NCBI GenBank assembly: GCA_003480425.1
Contig: QUJA01000049.1
Coordinates: 1-16,263 of the forward strand
Source of the DNA: Firmicutes bacterium AM31-12AC
GTDB taxonomy: Bacteria > Bacillota > Clostridia > Lachnospirales > Lachnospiraceae
Direction of reading: 5' to 3'
DNA length: 16,263 bases
The notes beneath the pieces are model-generated. The model did no database searches. It saw only the letters and a list, made by a program, of their open reading frames with translations, and was not told the origin of the DNA. Shown here piece after piece: positions 5,532-13,316 of this stretch; position 1 is the first letter of the stretch; every line of letters begins with the position of its first letter. The position numbers and the translations under genes are program-made.

Positions 5532-7799
5532 ATGATCGTAGTACCTATTTATGATATGATCATTTTGCCAGGAGTAACATTTTACTTTAAGCAAGATGTG
5601 TTTCAGGAATTAGAGATAGAAGATGTGAAAGAGGGAGAAGAACTGATCTTTTTATATCAAAAAGAAGATAAGGAGAGACAGAGCCTGACGGTGGAGGATT
5701 TTTATCCAATTGGTGTAGAAGGAAAAGTGGAAGGGATTGATCGGGATGGTAATATCAATGTCCGAACATTTCATAGAGTAGATATTCATAATATAGAAGT
5801 AACAGAGGGAAATATTTCGCTGGAAGCAGTGAATCGGGATGAGATAGAAGATATCGATGCACAGGAGTGTCAGATGCGTTTTGAAAAAATGCGTACCTCA
5901 CTGCTTCGTTTCGCACAGGGATTTCAATGGGGTGTATGGGCCAGAAGTTACATATTGCATTGGAAATCGATAAGCGAAGTTGTATCTGCATTGTCTAGCT
6001 ATCTGAATCTGACAAATGAAGAACGATATCAGATTGTAGAGACGGATGTGTTGTCACAGCGTATAGAGAAGATGGAACACGCTGTATATGAGTTTATAGA
6101 AGTGACAAGAGTTGGAGAAGAAGCAGAGAATGCGCAACAGGAACGTCATGAGAAAGTATATCGTGAAGATGCAATTAAGAAACAGATTGATTTTCTGCAA
6201 CGTCAATTAGATGAGATGCATCCGGAAAATGTATCAGATGTGCGTAGATTTGAGCAGAAAATAGAAGAATCCGGCATGAATGAGACTGCGAGAAAAGAAG
6301 CTGAAAAGATTCTAAACCGCATGAAGCAGGAAGGAAAAGACAGTCATGAATACGGCATGCTCTACGATTATCTGGATTTTGTAACGACATTGTCCTGGAA
6401 GAAAGAAGAAGTAGAAGCTATTGATTTGGATAAAGCAGAAGATATTTTGGACGAAGAACATTATGGCTTGAAAAAAGTAAAAGCAAGAATTATTCAACAA
6501 ATTGCAGTTATGCAACTGAATAAAAAGCAATCGGGTTCGATTTTGTTATTTGTCGGGGCACCGGGAACCGGTAAGACGAGTATCGGTCAGAGTATTGCAA
6601 AGGCATTACACCGAGAATATGTGAGAGTCAGTCTTGGTGGCGTAAGAGATGAGGCAGAAATCCGTGGTCATAGAAGAACTTATGTAGGGGCTATGCCGGG
6701 GCGCATCATGGAAGGAATGAAAAGATGTGGAGCATCGAATCCGGTTATGGTATTGGATGAAGTTGATAAGCTGTCAAAAGATTTTAGCGGAGATCCCGCA
6801 AGTGCGTTGCTCGAAGTATTAGACCCGGAGCAGAATAACAATTTTACAGATCATTATTTGAATGTACCATATGATTTATCAGATGTGTTATTTGTCTGTA
6901 CAGCAAATTCATGGGATACAATTCCGGAGCCTTTACTAAATCGAATGGAAGTAATACAGTTTCCGGGATATACAGCAGTGGAAAAATTTCAGATTGCAAG
7001 AAAGCATTTGCTTCCAAAAGCAATGGCAGGAATGGGAATCAAGGCTAAGAATCTGAAAGTGACGGATGATGCAATCAGAACAATTATCCAGGATTATACG
7101 GCAGAATCAGGTGTTCGAGGACTGAAGAAACAAATGAATACATTGTGTCGTTATGCCGCTGTAAAATTGGTAAAAGGGGAACAAAAGAGCATTACAGTAA
7201 ATCCAAAACGGCTTCGTGAATTTTTGGATCAAAAGCCAATCCATCATGAGAGTATTTTAGAAGAAAAGCAGCCGGGAGTCGTTACCGGACTGGCATGGAC
7301 GTCAGCCGGCGGTGAGATTTTATTTATAGAGGCGATGTTTACAAAAGGAAGTGGTAAGATTCAGGTGACAGGTCAGCTTGGTGATGTGATGAAGGAGTCT
7401 GTTCAGATTGCGGTTAGTCTGGTTAAATCAATGTATCCGGAATCAGCAGCAATGTGGAAAGAAAATGATTTGCATATCCACGTTCCGGCCGGTGCAGTAC
7501 CAAAGGACGGCCCATCTGCAGGCATAACACTGACAACGGCGTTGGCGTCATTGGTGACAGGCAAAGCGGTCAGTCCTCAATATGCGATGACAGGAGAAGT
7601 TTCGTTACGTGGAGGGGTAATGCCGATAGGCGGTCTTCCAGAGAAACTTATGGCAGCGCAGAGAGCAGGCGTGTCGAAGGTATTTATACCATATGAAAAT
7701 GTGGAAGACCTTGAAGACGTTGCAGATGAAGTAAAAGAAAAGTTGGAGATTATACCGGTTAAAAAAGTAAAAGATGTATTAAAACGGTTGGGACTATAA
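5532..7799 (+). CDS. lon: ATP-dependent protease Lon
   Basis: A 755-aa cytosolic AAA+ serine protease that unfolds and degrades misfolded and regulatory proteins. Numbered from the ATG at 5532, the N-terminal substrate-binding domain covers about residues 1-195 (PIYDMIILPGVTFYF near the start), then a helical linker to about 285. The AAA+ module has Walker A GAPGTGKTS (342-350), Walker B VMVLDE with D409 and E410, and RGHRRTYVGAMPGRI. The protease domain has the catalytic serine in KDGPSAG (S662) and lysine in GLPEKLMAAQRAG (K705), so the dyad is intact. Length is slightly under the usual 770-810. The ATG is preferred because AGGGTG (5520-5525) precedes it at good spacing; the GTG at 5523 would add three residues. 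CIRCE implies HrcA control. The final codons lie in the stem of a hairpin. Whether another lon copy exists cannot be seen here. Confidence 0.95.
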   Translation: MIVVPIYDMIILPGVTFYFKQDVFQELEIEDVKEGEELIFLYQKEDKERQSLTVEDFYPIGVEGKVEGIDRDGNINVRTFHRVDIHNIEVTEGNISLEAVNRDEIEDIDAQECQMRFEKMRTSLLRFAQGFQWGVWARSYILHWKSISEVVSALSSYLNLTNEERYQIVETDVLSQRIEKMEHAVYEFIEVTRVGEEAENAQQERHEKVYREDAIKKQIDFLQRQLDEMHPENVSDVRRFEQKIEESGMNETARKEAEKILNRMKQEGKDSHEYGMLYDYLDFVTTLSWKKEEVEAIDLDKAEDILDEEHYGLKKVKARIIQQIAVMQLNKKQSGSILLFVGAPGTGKTSIGQSIAKALHREYVRVSLGGVRDEAEIRGHRRTYVGAMPGRIMEGMKRCGASNPVMVLDEVDKLSKDFSGDPASALLEVLDPEQNNNFTDHYLNVPYDLSDVLFVCTANSWDTIPEPLLNRMEVIQFPGYTAVEKFQIARKHLLPKAMAGMGIKAKNLKVTDDAIRTIIQDYTAESGVRGLKKQMNTLCRYAAVKLVKGEQKSITVNPKRLREFLDQKPIHHESILEEKQPGVVTGLAWTSAGGEILFIEAMFTKGSGKIQVTGQLGDVMKESVQIAVSLVKSMYPESAAMWKENDLHIHVPAGAVPKDGPSAGITLTTALASLVTGKAVSPQYAMTGEVSLRGGVMPIGGLPEKLMAAQRAGVSKVFIPYENVEDLEDVADEVKEKLEIIPVKKVKDVLKRLGL

Positions 7800-7815
7800 C
7801 ATAGTCCCAACCGTT
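7783..7815 (-). terminator. Terminator for the hemolysin III-like gene, built into the end of lon
   Basis: AACGGTTGGGACTAT (7783-7797) pairs perfectly with 7801-7815 around a 3-nt loop. The left arm is coding sequence for the last residues of lon and runs into its stop codon (7797-7799). On the minus strand the stem is followed by TTTTAATAC, a usable T-run. On the plus strand no T-run follows, so it fits the minus-strand gene best, although the strong stem may still define the lon mRNA end. Confidence 0.75.
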
Positions 7816-7846
7816 CGACTTGAATAAGAAAAAGTATTCATTAAGA

Positions 7847-8503
7847 TTAAGGTAATAGCGCATACATAACCACGAAGTGACACATACTTCCACCCATTAC
7901 GAATAAATGAAAAATTTCATGACTTCCAAAATTTTTATGTTTACTGTTAAAAATCGGAAGCTTTAATGCGTAGATAATACCGCCAACAGTATAAATAATG
8001 CCGCCTATCAGAAGCCATATAAAGGAAGTGCGGCTCATTGAGTTTAATATCTGGGTGAAAGCGAGAACACATGTCCAGCCCATTCCGATATAGAGAATGG
8101 ATGAAACCCACTTCGGACAGTAAACCCAGAAGGCTTTAATAAGAATACCTATGATAGCGAAGCTCCACACAATGGCCAGGAGAATAAGTCCGGTTTTTCC
8201 TTTTAATACCAATAAACAAATTGGTGTGTAGCTTCCTGCAATTAATACAGAAATCATCATATGATCCCATTTTTTCAAAATTGTATTGATCTTAGCAGAA
8301 ATATCAAATGTATGATAAGTTGTACTGGCTGCATATAATAATATCATACTTGCAGAGTAGACTGCGAGTGAGATAACGTAAATACGGCTAGGTTCATGGG
8401 CAGCTTTAATCAGTAATGGAACAGCTGCAAAGATTGCCATTAACATTCCTATAAAATGAGTGATTGCACTGCCGGGTTCTTTAATATGATGTTGTGATTT
8501 CAT
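7847..8503 (-). CDS. Hemolysin III / PAQR-like integral membrane protein
   Basis: A 218-aa membrane protein of normal family length with about seven predicted hydrophobic helices. Family motifs are EPGSAITHFIG (9-19), STTYHTF (60-66), KKWDHMMISVLIAGSYTP (77-94) and HEIFHLFVMGGSMCHF (195-210). In PAQR relatives a buried zinc is held by histidines of the SxxxH and HxxxH motifs, here H64, H195 and H199, with D80 and H81 also conserved. The name comes from a Bacillus cereus protein with reported pore-forming activity. The function of most bacterial members is not established, so cytolysin activity should not be assumed. GGAGGA (8511-8516, minus strand) fixes the start. It is a single gene with its own predicted promoter and terminator. 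Confidence 0.92.
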   Translation of the reverse strand: MKSQHHIKEPGSAITHFIGMLMAIFAAVPLLIKAAHEPSRIYVISLAVYSASMILLYAASTTYHTFDISAKINTILKKWDHMMISVLIAGSYTPICLLVLKGKTGLILLAIVWSFAIIGILIKAFWVYCPKWVSSILYIGMGWTCVLAFTQILNSMSRTSFIWLLIGGIIYTVGGIIYALKLPIFNSKHKNFGSHEIFHLFVMGGSMCHFVVMYALLP

Positions 8504-8595
8504 GATTCATTCCTCCATTCTTTTATATCAATTGAAATATATTCATGTTTGTTTGATTATATGAATAGTTAACATATAAAATAGAATTTAATAAC

Positions 8596-8624
8596 ATTAC
8601 ATGTAGTATTCAAAACTACATCAA
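8596..8624 (-). promoter_or_regulatory. Predicted promoter with embedded inverted repeat, hemolysin III-like gene
   Basis: On the minus strand, TTGATG (8619-8624) and TGTAAT (8596-8601) are 17 nt apart. ATGTAGT (8601-8607) and ACTACAT (8615-8621) form a perfect 7-bp inverted repeat with a 7-nt centre filling the space between the two boxes, which suggests an operator. The predicted leader is about 85 nt. Confidence 0.5.
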
Positions 8625-8672
8625 GCACATGCTTATATTATACCCATAAAAGAAAAAATGCAAGAGGAAAAT

Positions 8673-8715
8673 AAAATAGGATGCGAATGTTATTACATTT
8701 TTCGCATCCTATTTT
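8673..8715 (-). terminator. Terminator of the carbamate kinase gene
   Basis: AAAATAGGATGCGAA (8673-8687) and its perfect 15-nt inverted repeat (8701-8715) enclose a 13-nt loop. On the minus strand the stem runs into TTTTATTTT. It begins 14 bp after the carbamate kinase stop codon. Confidence 0.88.
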
Positions 8716-8729
8716 ACTATAAGAAAAGA

Positions 8730-9662
8730 TTATCCATGAATTCTTGTTCCGGCTTTTCCATGTAAACCGGCTTTTAATTGGTCAAGAGAAGTGATCAGAG
8801 CCTCGCGACCTTCTTTCTGTTCGATGAATTCAACAGCAGCTTTAAATTTAGGAAACATATTGTAAGTACCGAAATGTCCGGCATCCATATATTCTTTTGC
8901 CTGAGCAACGGAGATAGAACCGAGTTTTTCTTCAGCTGGAGTGCCCATGTTAATACAAACTTGATCTACGCTTGTAAGAATAATAAGGAGATCAGCGTTG
9001 ACACCTTCTGCAAGTTTACCTGCGGCAAGATCTTTTTCAATAACAGCACTTGCACCGCGTAAGTGATTATCCTGTTCCAGAACAGGAATACCGCCACCGC
9101 CACATGCAATAACTAACTGGTCGGCATTAAGCAGAGCATTGACAGCATCTAATTCTACGATTTTAACCGGATTTGGAGCGGATACAACTCGACGGAATCC
9201 TTTACCAGGTTCTTCTACTACATAATTTCCCTTTTTACGTTCTTCATTGGCATCTTCAGCATTCATGTAACGTCCGAGCACTTTGGTTGGTGTATAGAAA
9301 GCTTCATCATACGGATCTACAATAACTTGTGTCAGGACTGTGCTGACAGTACGATAAATACCACGATTTAATAATTCTTCGCGAATTCCATTCTGCAGGT
9401 CATATCCGATATAACCCTGACTCATAGCTGAGCAAACAGACATTGGTGCAGATGTATAATTATCATGAGTTTTACCAAACTCATTCATAGCGGTATGTAT
9501 CATACCGACCTGAGGTGCATTACTGTGAGTGATCGCAACCTGATAGCCTTCTTCAATTAAATCAGCAATGGATTTTGCTGTTTTAGCTACCGCAATTTTC
9601 TGTTCCGGTAATGTTGTGCCAAGTGCTCTATGCCCCAATGCAATAACTGCTCTTTTTTTCAT
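8730..9662 (-). CDS. Carbamate kinase family protein
   Basis: A 310-aa amino-acid-kinase-fold protein of normal carbamate kinase length. Carbamate kinase makes ATP from carbamoyl phosphate and ADP, usually as the last step of arginine, agmatine or purine-derivative breakdown. Motifs include QVGMIHTAM (51-59), SVCSAMSQGYIGYDLQN (75-91), CGGGGIPV (187-194), VIEKDLA with K210, and PKFKAA with K272; these lysines match the catalytic and nucleotide-binding ones. Two substrate-loop motifs differ from the classical enzyme: GHRA (10-13) replaces GGNA and HSNAP (46-50) replaces HGNGP. From memory, a clostridial clade carries the GHxA form. No arcA, arcB or transporter is nearby, so the carbamoyl phosphate source is unknown. 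GGAGGA (9671-9676) fixes the start. arcC is plausible but is withheld because of the altered loop. Confidence 0.87.
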   Translation of the reverse strand: MKKRAVIALGHRALGTTLPEQKIAVAKTAKSIADLIEEGYQVAITHSNAPQVGMIHTAMNEFGKTHDNYTSAPMSVCSAMSQGYIGYDLQNGIREELLNRGIYRTVSTVLTQVIVDPYDEAFYTPTKVLGRYMNAEDANEERKKGNYVVEEPGKGFRRVVSAPNPVKIVELDAVNALLNADQLVIACGGGGIPVLEQDNHLRGASAVIEKDLAAGKLAEGVNADLLIILTSVDQVCINMGTPAEEKLGSISVAQAKEYMDAGHFGTYNMFPKFKAAVEFIEQKEGREALITSLDQLKAGLHGKAGTRIHG

Positions 9663-9690
9663 AATTTTGTTCCTCCGTTTCGTCTAAGCA

Positions 9691-9714
9691 ATGTAAGAAA
9701 ATTCTTTCTTACAT
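9691..9714 (-). promoter_or_regulatory. Perfect palindrome at the carbamate kinase transcription start
   Basis: ATGTAAGAAA (9691-9700) and TTTCTTACAT (9705-9714) form a perfect 10-bp inverted repeat with a 4-nt centre. It overlaps the edge of the predicted -10 box and covers the predicted start point, a typical repressor position. With no T-run or switch partner, an operator seems likelier than an attenuator. Confidence 0.55.
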
Positions 9715-9741
9715 AATAAATTGTCAGAAAGAAAAATGCAA
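9713..9741 (-). promoter_or_regulatory. Predicted promoter of the carbamate kinase gene
   Basis: On the minus strand, TTGCAT (9736-9741) and TATTAT (9713-9718) are separated by 17 nt, giving a start near 9706 inside the palindrome at 9691-9714. Confidence 0.65.
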
Positions 9742-9772
9742 GATGTAAGTATTCATTCGGGAAGAAAAATGT

Positions 9773-9778
9773 TATAAT
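9773..9778 (+). promoter_or_regulatory. -10 box of the ABC exporter operon
   Basis: A perfect TATAAT lies 33 bp before the GTG start of the first ABC gene. No good -35 is seen at 16-18 nt upstream, so this promoter may be weak or activator-dependent. Confidence 0.45.
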
Positions 9779-9810
9779 AAAAAAACGTGAGTAAGAATGG
9801 AGGCGAGCTT

Positions 9811-11559
9811 GTGAGAAACCTGCTTATTTATTTAAAAGATTATAAAAAAGAAAGTATTATAGGACCATTATTTAAATTGTTGGAAGCAACGTTTGAATTG
9901 ATCGTGCCGGTCATTATGGCACACATCATAGATATTGGTATCAAGAATCAGGATATGCTTTATATTTGGAAAATGGGTGCCGTGCTTGTAATATTTGGAA
10001 TTTTAGGATTGACATGTTCGTTGCTGGCACAATATTTTGCGGCGAAGGCAGCAGTCGGATTTGGAACTGCACTTAGGCATGATTTATTCTGGCATATTGA
10101 AAATTTGTCACATGCAGAGGTTGATAAGGCCGGAAGTTCAACATTGGTTGTTCGAATGACAAGTGATGTCAATCAGGTGCAGTCAGGGGTGAATCTTGTA
10201 TTACGACTTTTTTTAAGATCACCGTTTATAGTTGTCGGCGCACTGGTTATGGCATTTACAATTAACTGGAAGGCAGCAATGGTATTTGTTGTGACCGTTC
10301 CGCTGTTGGCATTCGTTATCTATGGAATTATGGTTATTACGATTCCTTTATACAAGAAGGTTCAAAGAGAATTAGATGAAGTATTATTGACAACCCGTGA
10401 GAATTTGACAGGAGTTCGTGTGATTCGTGCATTTCGTACTCAGAAGCTGGAGCGAGAGACATTTGAACATAAGAGTGATGTGTTGATGGCTATACAGATG
10501 CACGTCGGTAAAATTTCGGCATCATTGAATCCTTTGACATATATTATTGTAAATGCCGGGATTATTGCAGTTATCTGGTTTGGTGGAATTCAGGTAAATG
10601 TAGGCGATATGACGCAAGGAGAAGTAATTGCACTGGTAAACTATATGACACAGACATTGTTGGCACTTGTGGCCTTAGCAAATCTGATCATAACATTTAC
10701 AAAAGCATTGGCATCGGCAGGAAGAATCAATGAAGTATTTGCAATGAAGCCGGGCATTGTAGATGGTAATGAAAAAGAGTCAGCAGTGCAACAGACAGAA
10801 GAACCAAAAACAGCTGTAAGCATGGAAGACGTAACATTTTATTATCAAAAGAGTAAAGAGCCTGCTCTGGAGCACATTTCATTTACAGCAAAAAAAGGTG
10901 AGACAATCGGAATTATCGGTGGTACCGGTTCAGGAAAGTCAACCTTGGTAAGTTTAATCCCAAGATTTTACGATGTGACAGAAGGTCGGGTGTTTGTCAA
11001 TGGAAAAGATGTCCGGGAATATAAAGTAGAGAATCTGAGAAGCAAAGTCGGCATGGTTCCGCAGAAAGCAGTTTTGTTCCATGGAACAATTCGAGATAAT
11101 ATGAAGATGGGACGAGAAGATGCCAGCGATGAAGAAATTTTTGAGGCACTTAAGACAGCACAGGCATTGGAAATTGTAGAAAATAAACCTGGTAAATTAG
11201 ACACAGTGTTAAGTGAGGGCGGAAAGAATCTGTCAGGAGGACAGAGACAGAGACTCACAATCGCAAGAGCATTGGTCCGCAATCCGGAAGTATTGATTTT
11301 GGATGACAGTGCATCTGCGTTGGATTTTGCAACAGATGCTAATTTAAGAAAAGCAATCGCAGAAGATACAAATGATATGACTGTATTTATTGTGTCTCAA
11401 AGAGCAGCGTCGATTATGCATGCAGATAAGATCATTGTATTAGATGACGGACAGATGGTTGGCTATGGAACACATCAGGAATTGTTGAAACAATGTGAGG
11501 TATATCAGGAAATCTGCTATTCTCAATTTTCAAAAGAGGAGGTGCAGGACCATGAATAA
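9811..11559 (+). CDS. Heterodimeric ABC exporter subunit with degenerate ATP site (TMD-NBD)
   Basis: A 582-aa half-transporter of the type 1 ABC exporter class (BmrCD/LmrCD/TM287-288 layout): about six membrane helices in residues 10-305, then an ATPase domain. Walker A is GGTGSGKST (370-378) and the signature LSGGQ (474-478) is canonical. The catalytic glutamate after Walker B is aspartate (LILDD, D499), and the switch histidine is glutamine (VSQR, Q530). These are the standard marks of the subunit carrying the non-hydrolysing site in a heterodimer. The partner is the next gene, overlapping by 8 bp. The GTG at 9811 is chosen because GGAGG (9799-9803) lies seven bases ahead; the in-frame GTG at 9787 has no ribosome binding site. 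The substrate is unknown: drugs, lipids and peptides are all possible. No peptidase domain is fused to it. Confidence 0.93.
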   Translation: MRNLLIYLKDYKKESIIGPLFKLLEATFELIVPVIMAHIIDIGIKNQDMLYIWKMGAVLVIFGILGLTCSLLAQYFAAKAAVGFGTALRHDLFWHIENLSHAEVDKAGSSTLVVRMTSDVNQVQSGVNLVLRLFLRSPFIVVGALVMAFTINWKAAMVFVVTVPLLAFVIYGIMVITIPLYKKVQRELDEVLLTTRENLTGVRVIRAFRTQKLERETFEHKSDVLMAIQMHVGKISASLNPLTYIIVNAGIIAVIWFGGIQVNVGDMTQGEVIALVNYMTQTLLALVALANLIITFTKALASAGRINEVFAMKPGIVDGNEKESAVQQTEEPKTAVSMEDVTFYYQKSKEPALEHISFTAKKGETIGIIGGTGSGKSTLVSLIPRFYDVTEGRVFVNGKDVREYKVENLRSKVGMVPQKAVLFHGTIRDNMKMGREDASDEEIFEALKTAQALEIVENKPGKLDTVLSEGGKNLSGGQRQRLTIARALVRNPEVLILDDSASALDFATDANLRKAIAEDTNDMTVFIVSQRAASIMHADKIIVLDDGQMVGYGTHQELLKQCEVYQEICYSQFSKEEVQDHE

Positions 11560-13306
11560 TCAGTTAGAAAAAAAGAACCAGGATACAATGAAAAAAGTTT
11601 TTAAGCTGATACGTCCATATATGCATTATCTGATTTTATCGTTGATTTTTGCAGCAATTTCTGTAGCATTGACTTTGTATGCACCAATCTTATCAGGAAA
11701 TGCAATTGACTTGATATTGTCAAAAGGACATGTAGATTTTGCCGGTGTATTTCAGATTTTAAAAAAGTATGCGGTTGTGATCATTTTGACAGGTGTGGCA
11801 CAATGGCTTATGAATTTATGTAATAATAAAATTACTTACCGGGTAGTAAAAGATGTTCGAATCCGGGCATTTGCAAAATTACAGGAACTTCCATTGAAAT
11901 ATATTGACTCACACCAGTATGGTGAGACAATCAGCAGAATTATTACAGATGTAGAGCAGTTTTCAGATGGATTGCTCATGGGATTTTCACAGTTATTCAC
12001 AGGAATTGTTACAATTGTGGGGACATTACTCTTTATGTTGACAATTAATGTGAAAATCTCTCTGGTTGTTATCTTAATCACGCCAGTGTCATTGTTTGTT
12101 GCGAGCTTTATTGCAAAGAGAACATATACGATGTTCAAAGCACAATCAGAGAAGCGCGCAGAGATGACATCACTTATTAATGAGATGGTGGGGAACCAAA
12201 AAGTAGTACAGGCATTTGGATATGGTTCAAGGGCTTTGGAAAGATTTGATGAGATAAATGCAGATTTGCAAAAAGTTAGTCTGCGTGCGATTTTCTTTTC
12301 ATCAATTACGAATCCAAGCACTCGTTTTGTAAATGGACTTGTATATGCAGGTGTTGGAATTACAGGTGCGTTAAGTGCAATCCGGGGATATATTTCCGTA
12401 GGACAATTATCTTGCTTTTTAAGCTATGCAAATCAATATACAAAACCGTTTAATGAGATTTCCAGTGTTATCACGGAACTTCAGAATGCTGCGGCATGTG
12501 CGAGAAGAGTGTTTGATTTTATAGAAGAAACACCAGAAATCCCTGATTATGAGCAGGCGGTTGATTTACAACAGGCAGACGGAAGTCTGGAATTAAAAGA
12601 AGTATCATTTTCTTATAGAAAAGATGTTCCGTTACTTCAACATCTGAATCTGCAGGTAAAGCCGGGACAGAAGATTGCTATCGTAGGCCCGACAGGATGT
12701 GGAAAGACAACACTGATTAATTTGTTGATGCGTTTTTACGATATTGATGCAGGTCAGATTATTGTCAGTGGTCATGATATTCAGGAAATTAAAAGAGACA
12801 GTCTGAGAGAAAATTTTGGTATGGTTTTGCAGGAAACCTGGCTTAAATCAGGGACTGTTGCAGAGAATATTGCATATGGAAGAGAGGGGACTTCAAGAGA
12901 AGAGATCATAGCGGCAGCGAAAGCAGCTCATGCCCACAGCTTTATTAAGAGAATGCCGGAAGGGTATGATACGATGATCCAGGAAGAAGGAGGAAATCTT
13001 TCGCAAGGGCAGAAACAATTGCTTTGTATTGCAAGAGTAATGTTAAATTTACCACCGATGTTGATTTTGGATGAAGCAACATCATCCATTGATACACGTA
13101 CAGAAATCCGAATTCAGAAAGCTTTTCATCAGATGATGGAAGGAAGAACGAGTTTTATTGTAGCCCATAGATTGTCTACAATAAGGGAAGCAGATGTGAT
13201 TCTTGTGATGAAGGATGGAAATATTATCGAGCAGGGAACACATGACGAATTATTGCAGGCCGGTGGATTTTATAAGCATTTGTATGAAAGTCAGTTTGCG
13301 AAGTAA
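11552..13306 (+). CDS. Heterodimeric ABC exporter subunit with canonical Walker B (TMD-NBD)
   Basis: The 584-aa partner of the preceding half-transporter, with membrane helices in about residues 15-320 and an ATPase domain after residue 345. It has Walker A GPTGCGKTT (379-387), an intact LILDEATSSID with E508, and switch histidine H539 in VAHRLST. Its signature is LSQGQ (483-487) instead of LSGGQ. In the sandwich dimer this altered signature faces the degenerate Walker site of subunit one, while subunit one's canonical LSGGQ faces this subunit's catalytic glutamate. The pair therefore has one competent and one degenerate site. The ATG at 11552 is preceded by AGGAGGTG (11537-11544) and overlaps the previous stop by 8 bp, indicating translational coupling. 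A secreted peptidase gene follows 10 bp downstream. Confidence 0.94.
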   Translation: MNNQLEKKNQDTMKKVFKLIRPYMHYLILSLIFAAISVALTLYAPILSGNAIDLILSKGHVDFAGVFQILKKYAVVIILTGVAQWLMNLCNNKITYRVVKDVRIRAFAKLQELPLKYIDSHQYGETISRIITDVEQFSDGLLMGFSQLFTGIVTIVGTLLFMLTINVKISLVVILITPVSLFVASFIAKRTYTMFKAQSEKRAEMTSLINEMVGNQKVVQAFGYGSRALERFDEINADLQKVSLRAIFFSSITNPSTRFVNGLVYAGVGITGALSAIRGYISVGQLSCFLSYANQYTKPFNEISSVITELQNAAACARRVFDFIEETPEIPDYEQAVDLQQADGSLELKEVSFSYRKDVPLLQHLNLQVKPGQKIAIVGPTGCGKTTLINLLMRFYDIDAGQIIVSGHDIQEIKRDSLRENFGMVLQETWLKSGTVAENIAYGREGTSREEIIAAAKAAHAHSFIKRMPEGYDTMIQEEGGNLSQGQKQLLCIARVMLNLPPMLILDEATSSIDTRTEIRIQKAFHQMMEGRTSFIVAHRLSTIREADVILVMKDGNIIEQGTHDELLQAGGFYKHLYESQFAK

Positions 13307-13316
13307 CATTTGTGAG

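Noticed and set aside
8596..9714. Common operator shared by nadA, hemolysin III-like and carbamate kinase genes, based on ATGTA/TACAT ends
   Set aside because: The half-sites share only about five bases common in AT-rich DNA, and the spacing and inner sequences differ in all three, so one regulator is not supported.
9787..9810. GTG start at 9787 for the first ABC gene
   Set aside because: It lies only about 9 bp after the -10 box and has no ribosome binding site, whereas GGAGG at 9799-9803 clearly serves the GTG at 9811.
11495..11551. Upstream start extending the second ABC subunit by 19 residues
   Set aside because: The extension lies within the first ABC gene and lacks a ribosome binding site. 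AGGAGGTG at 11537-11544 points to the ATG at 11552.
13215..13316. Longer N-terminus for the C39-like peptidase
   Set aside because: It would overlap the ABC gene by about 90 bp and bury the signal peptide behind 34 residues. The ATG at 13317 puts the signal peptide at the N-terminus.
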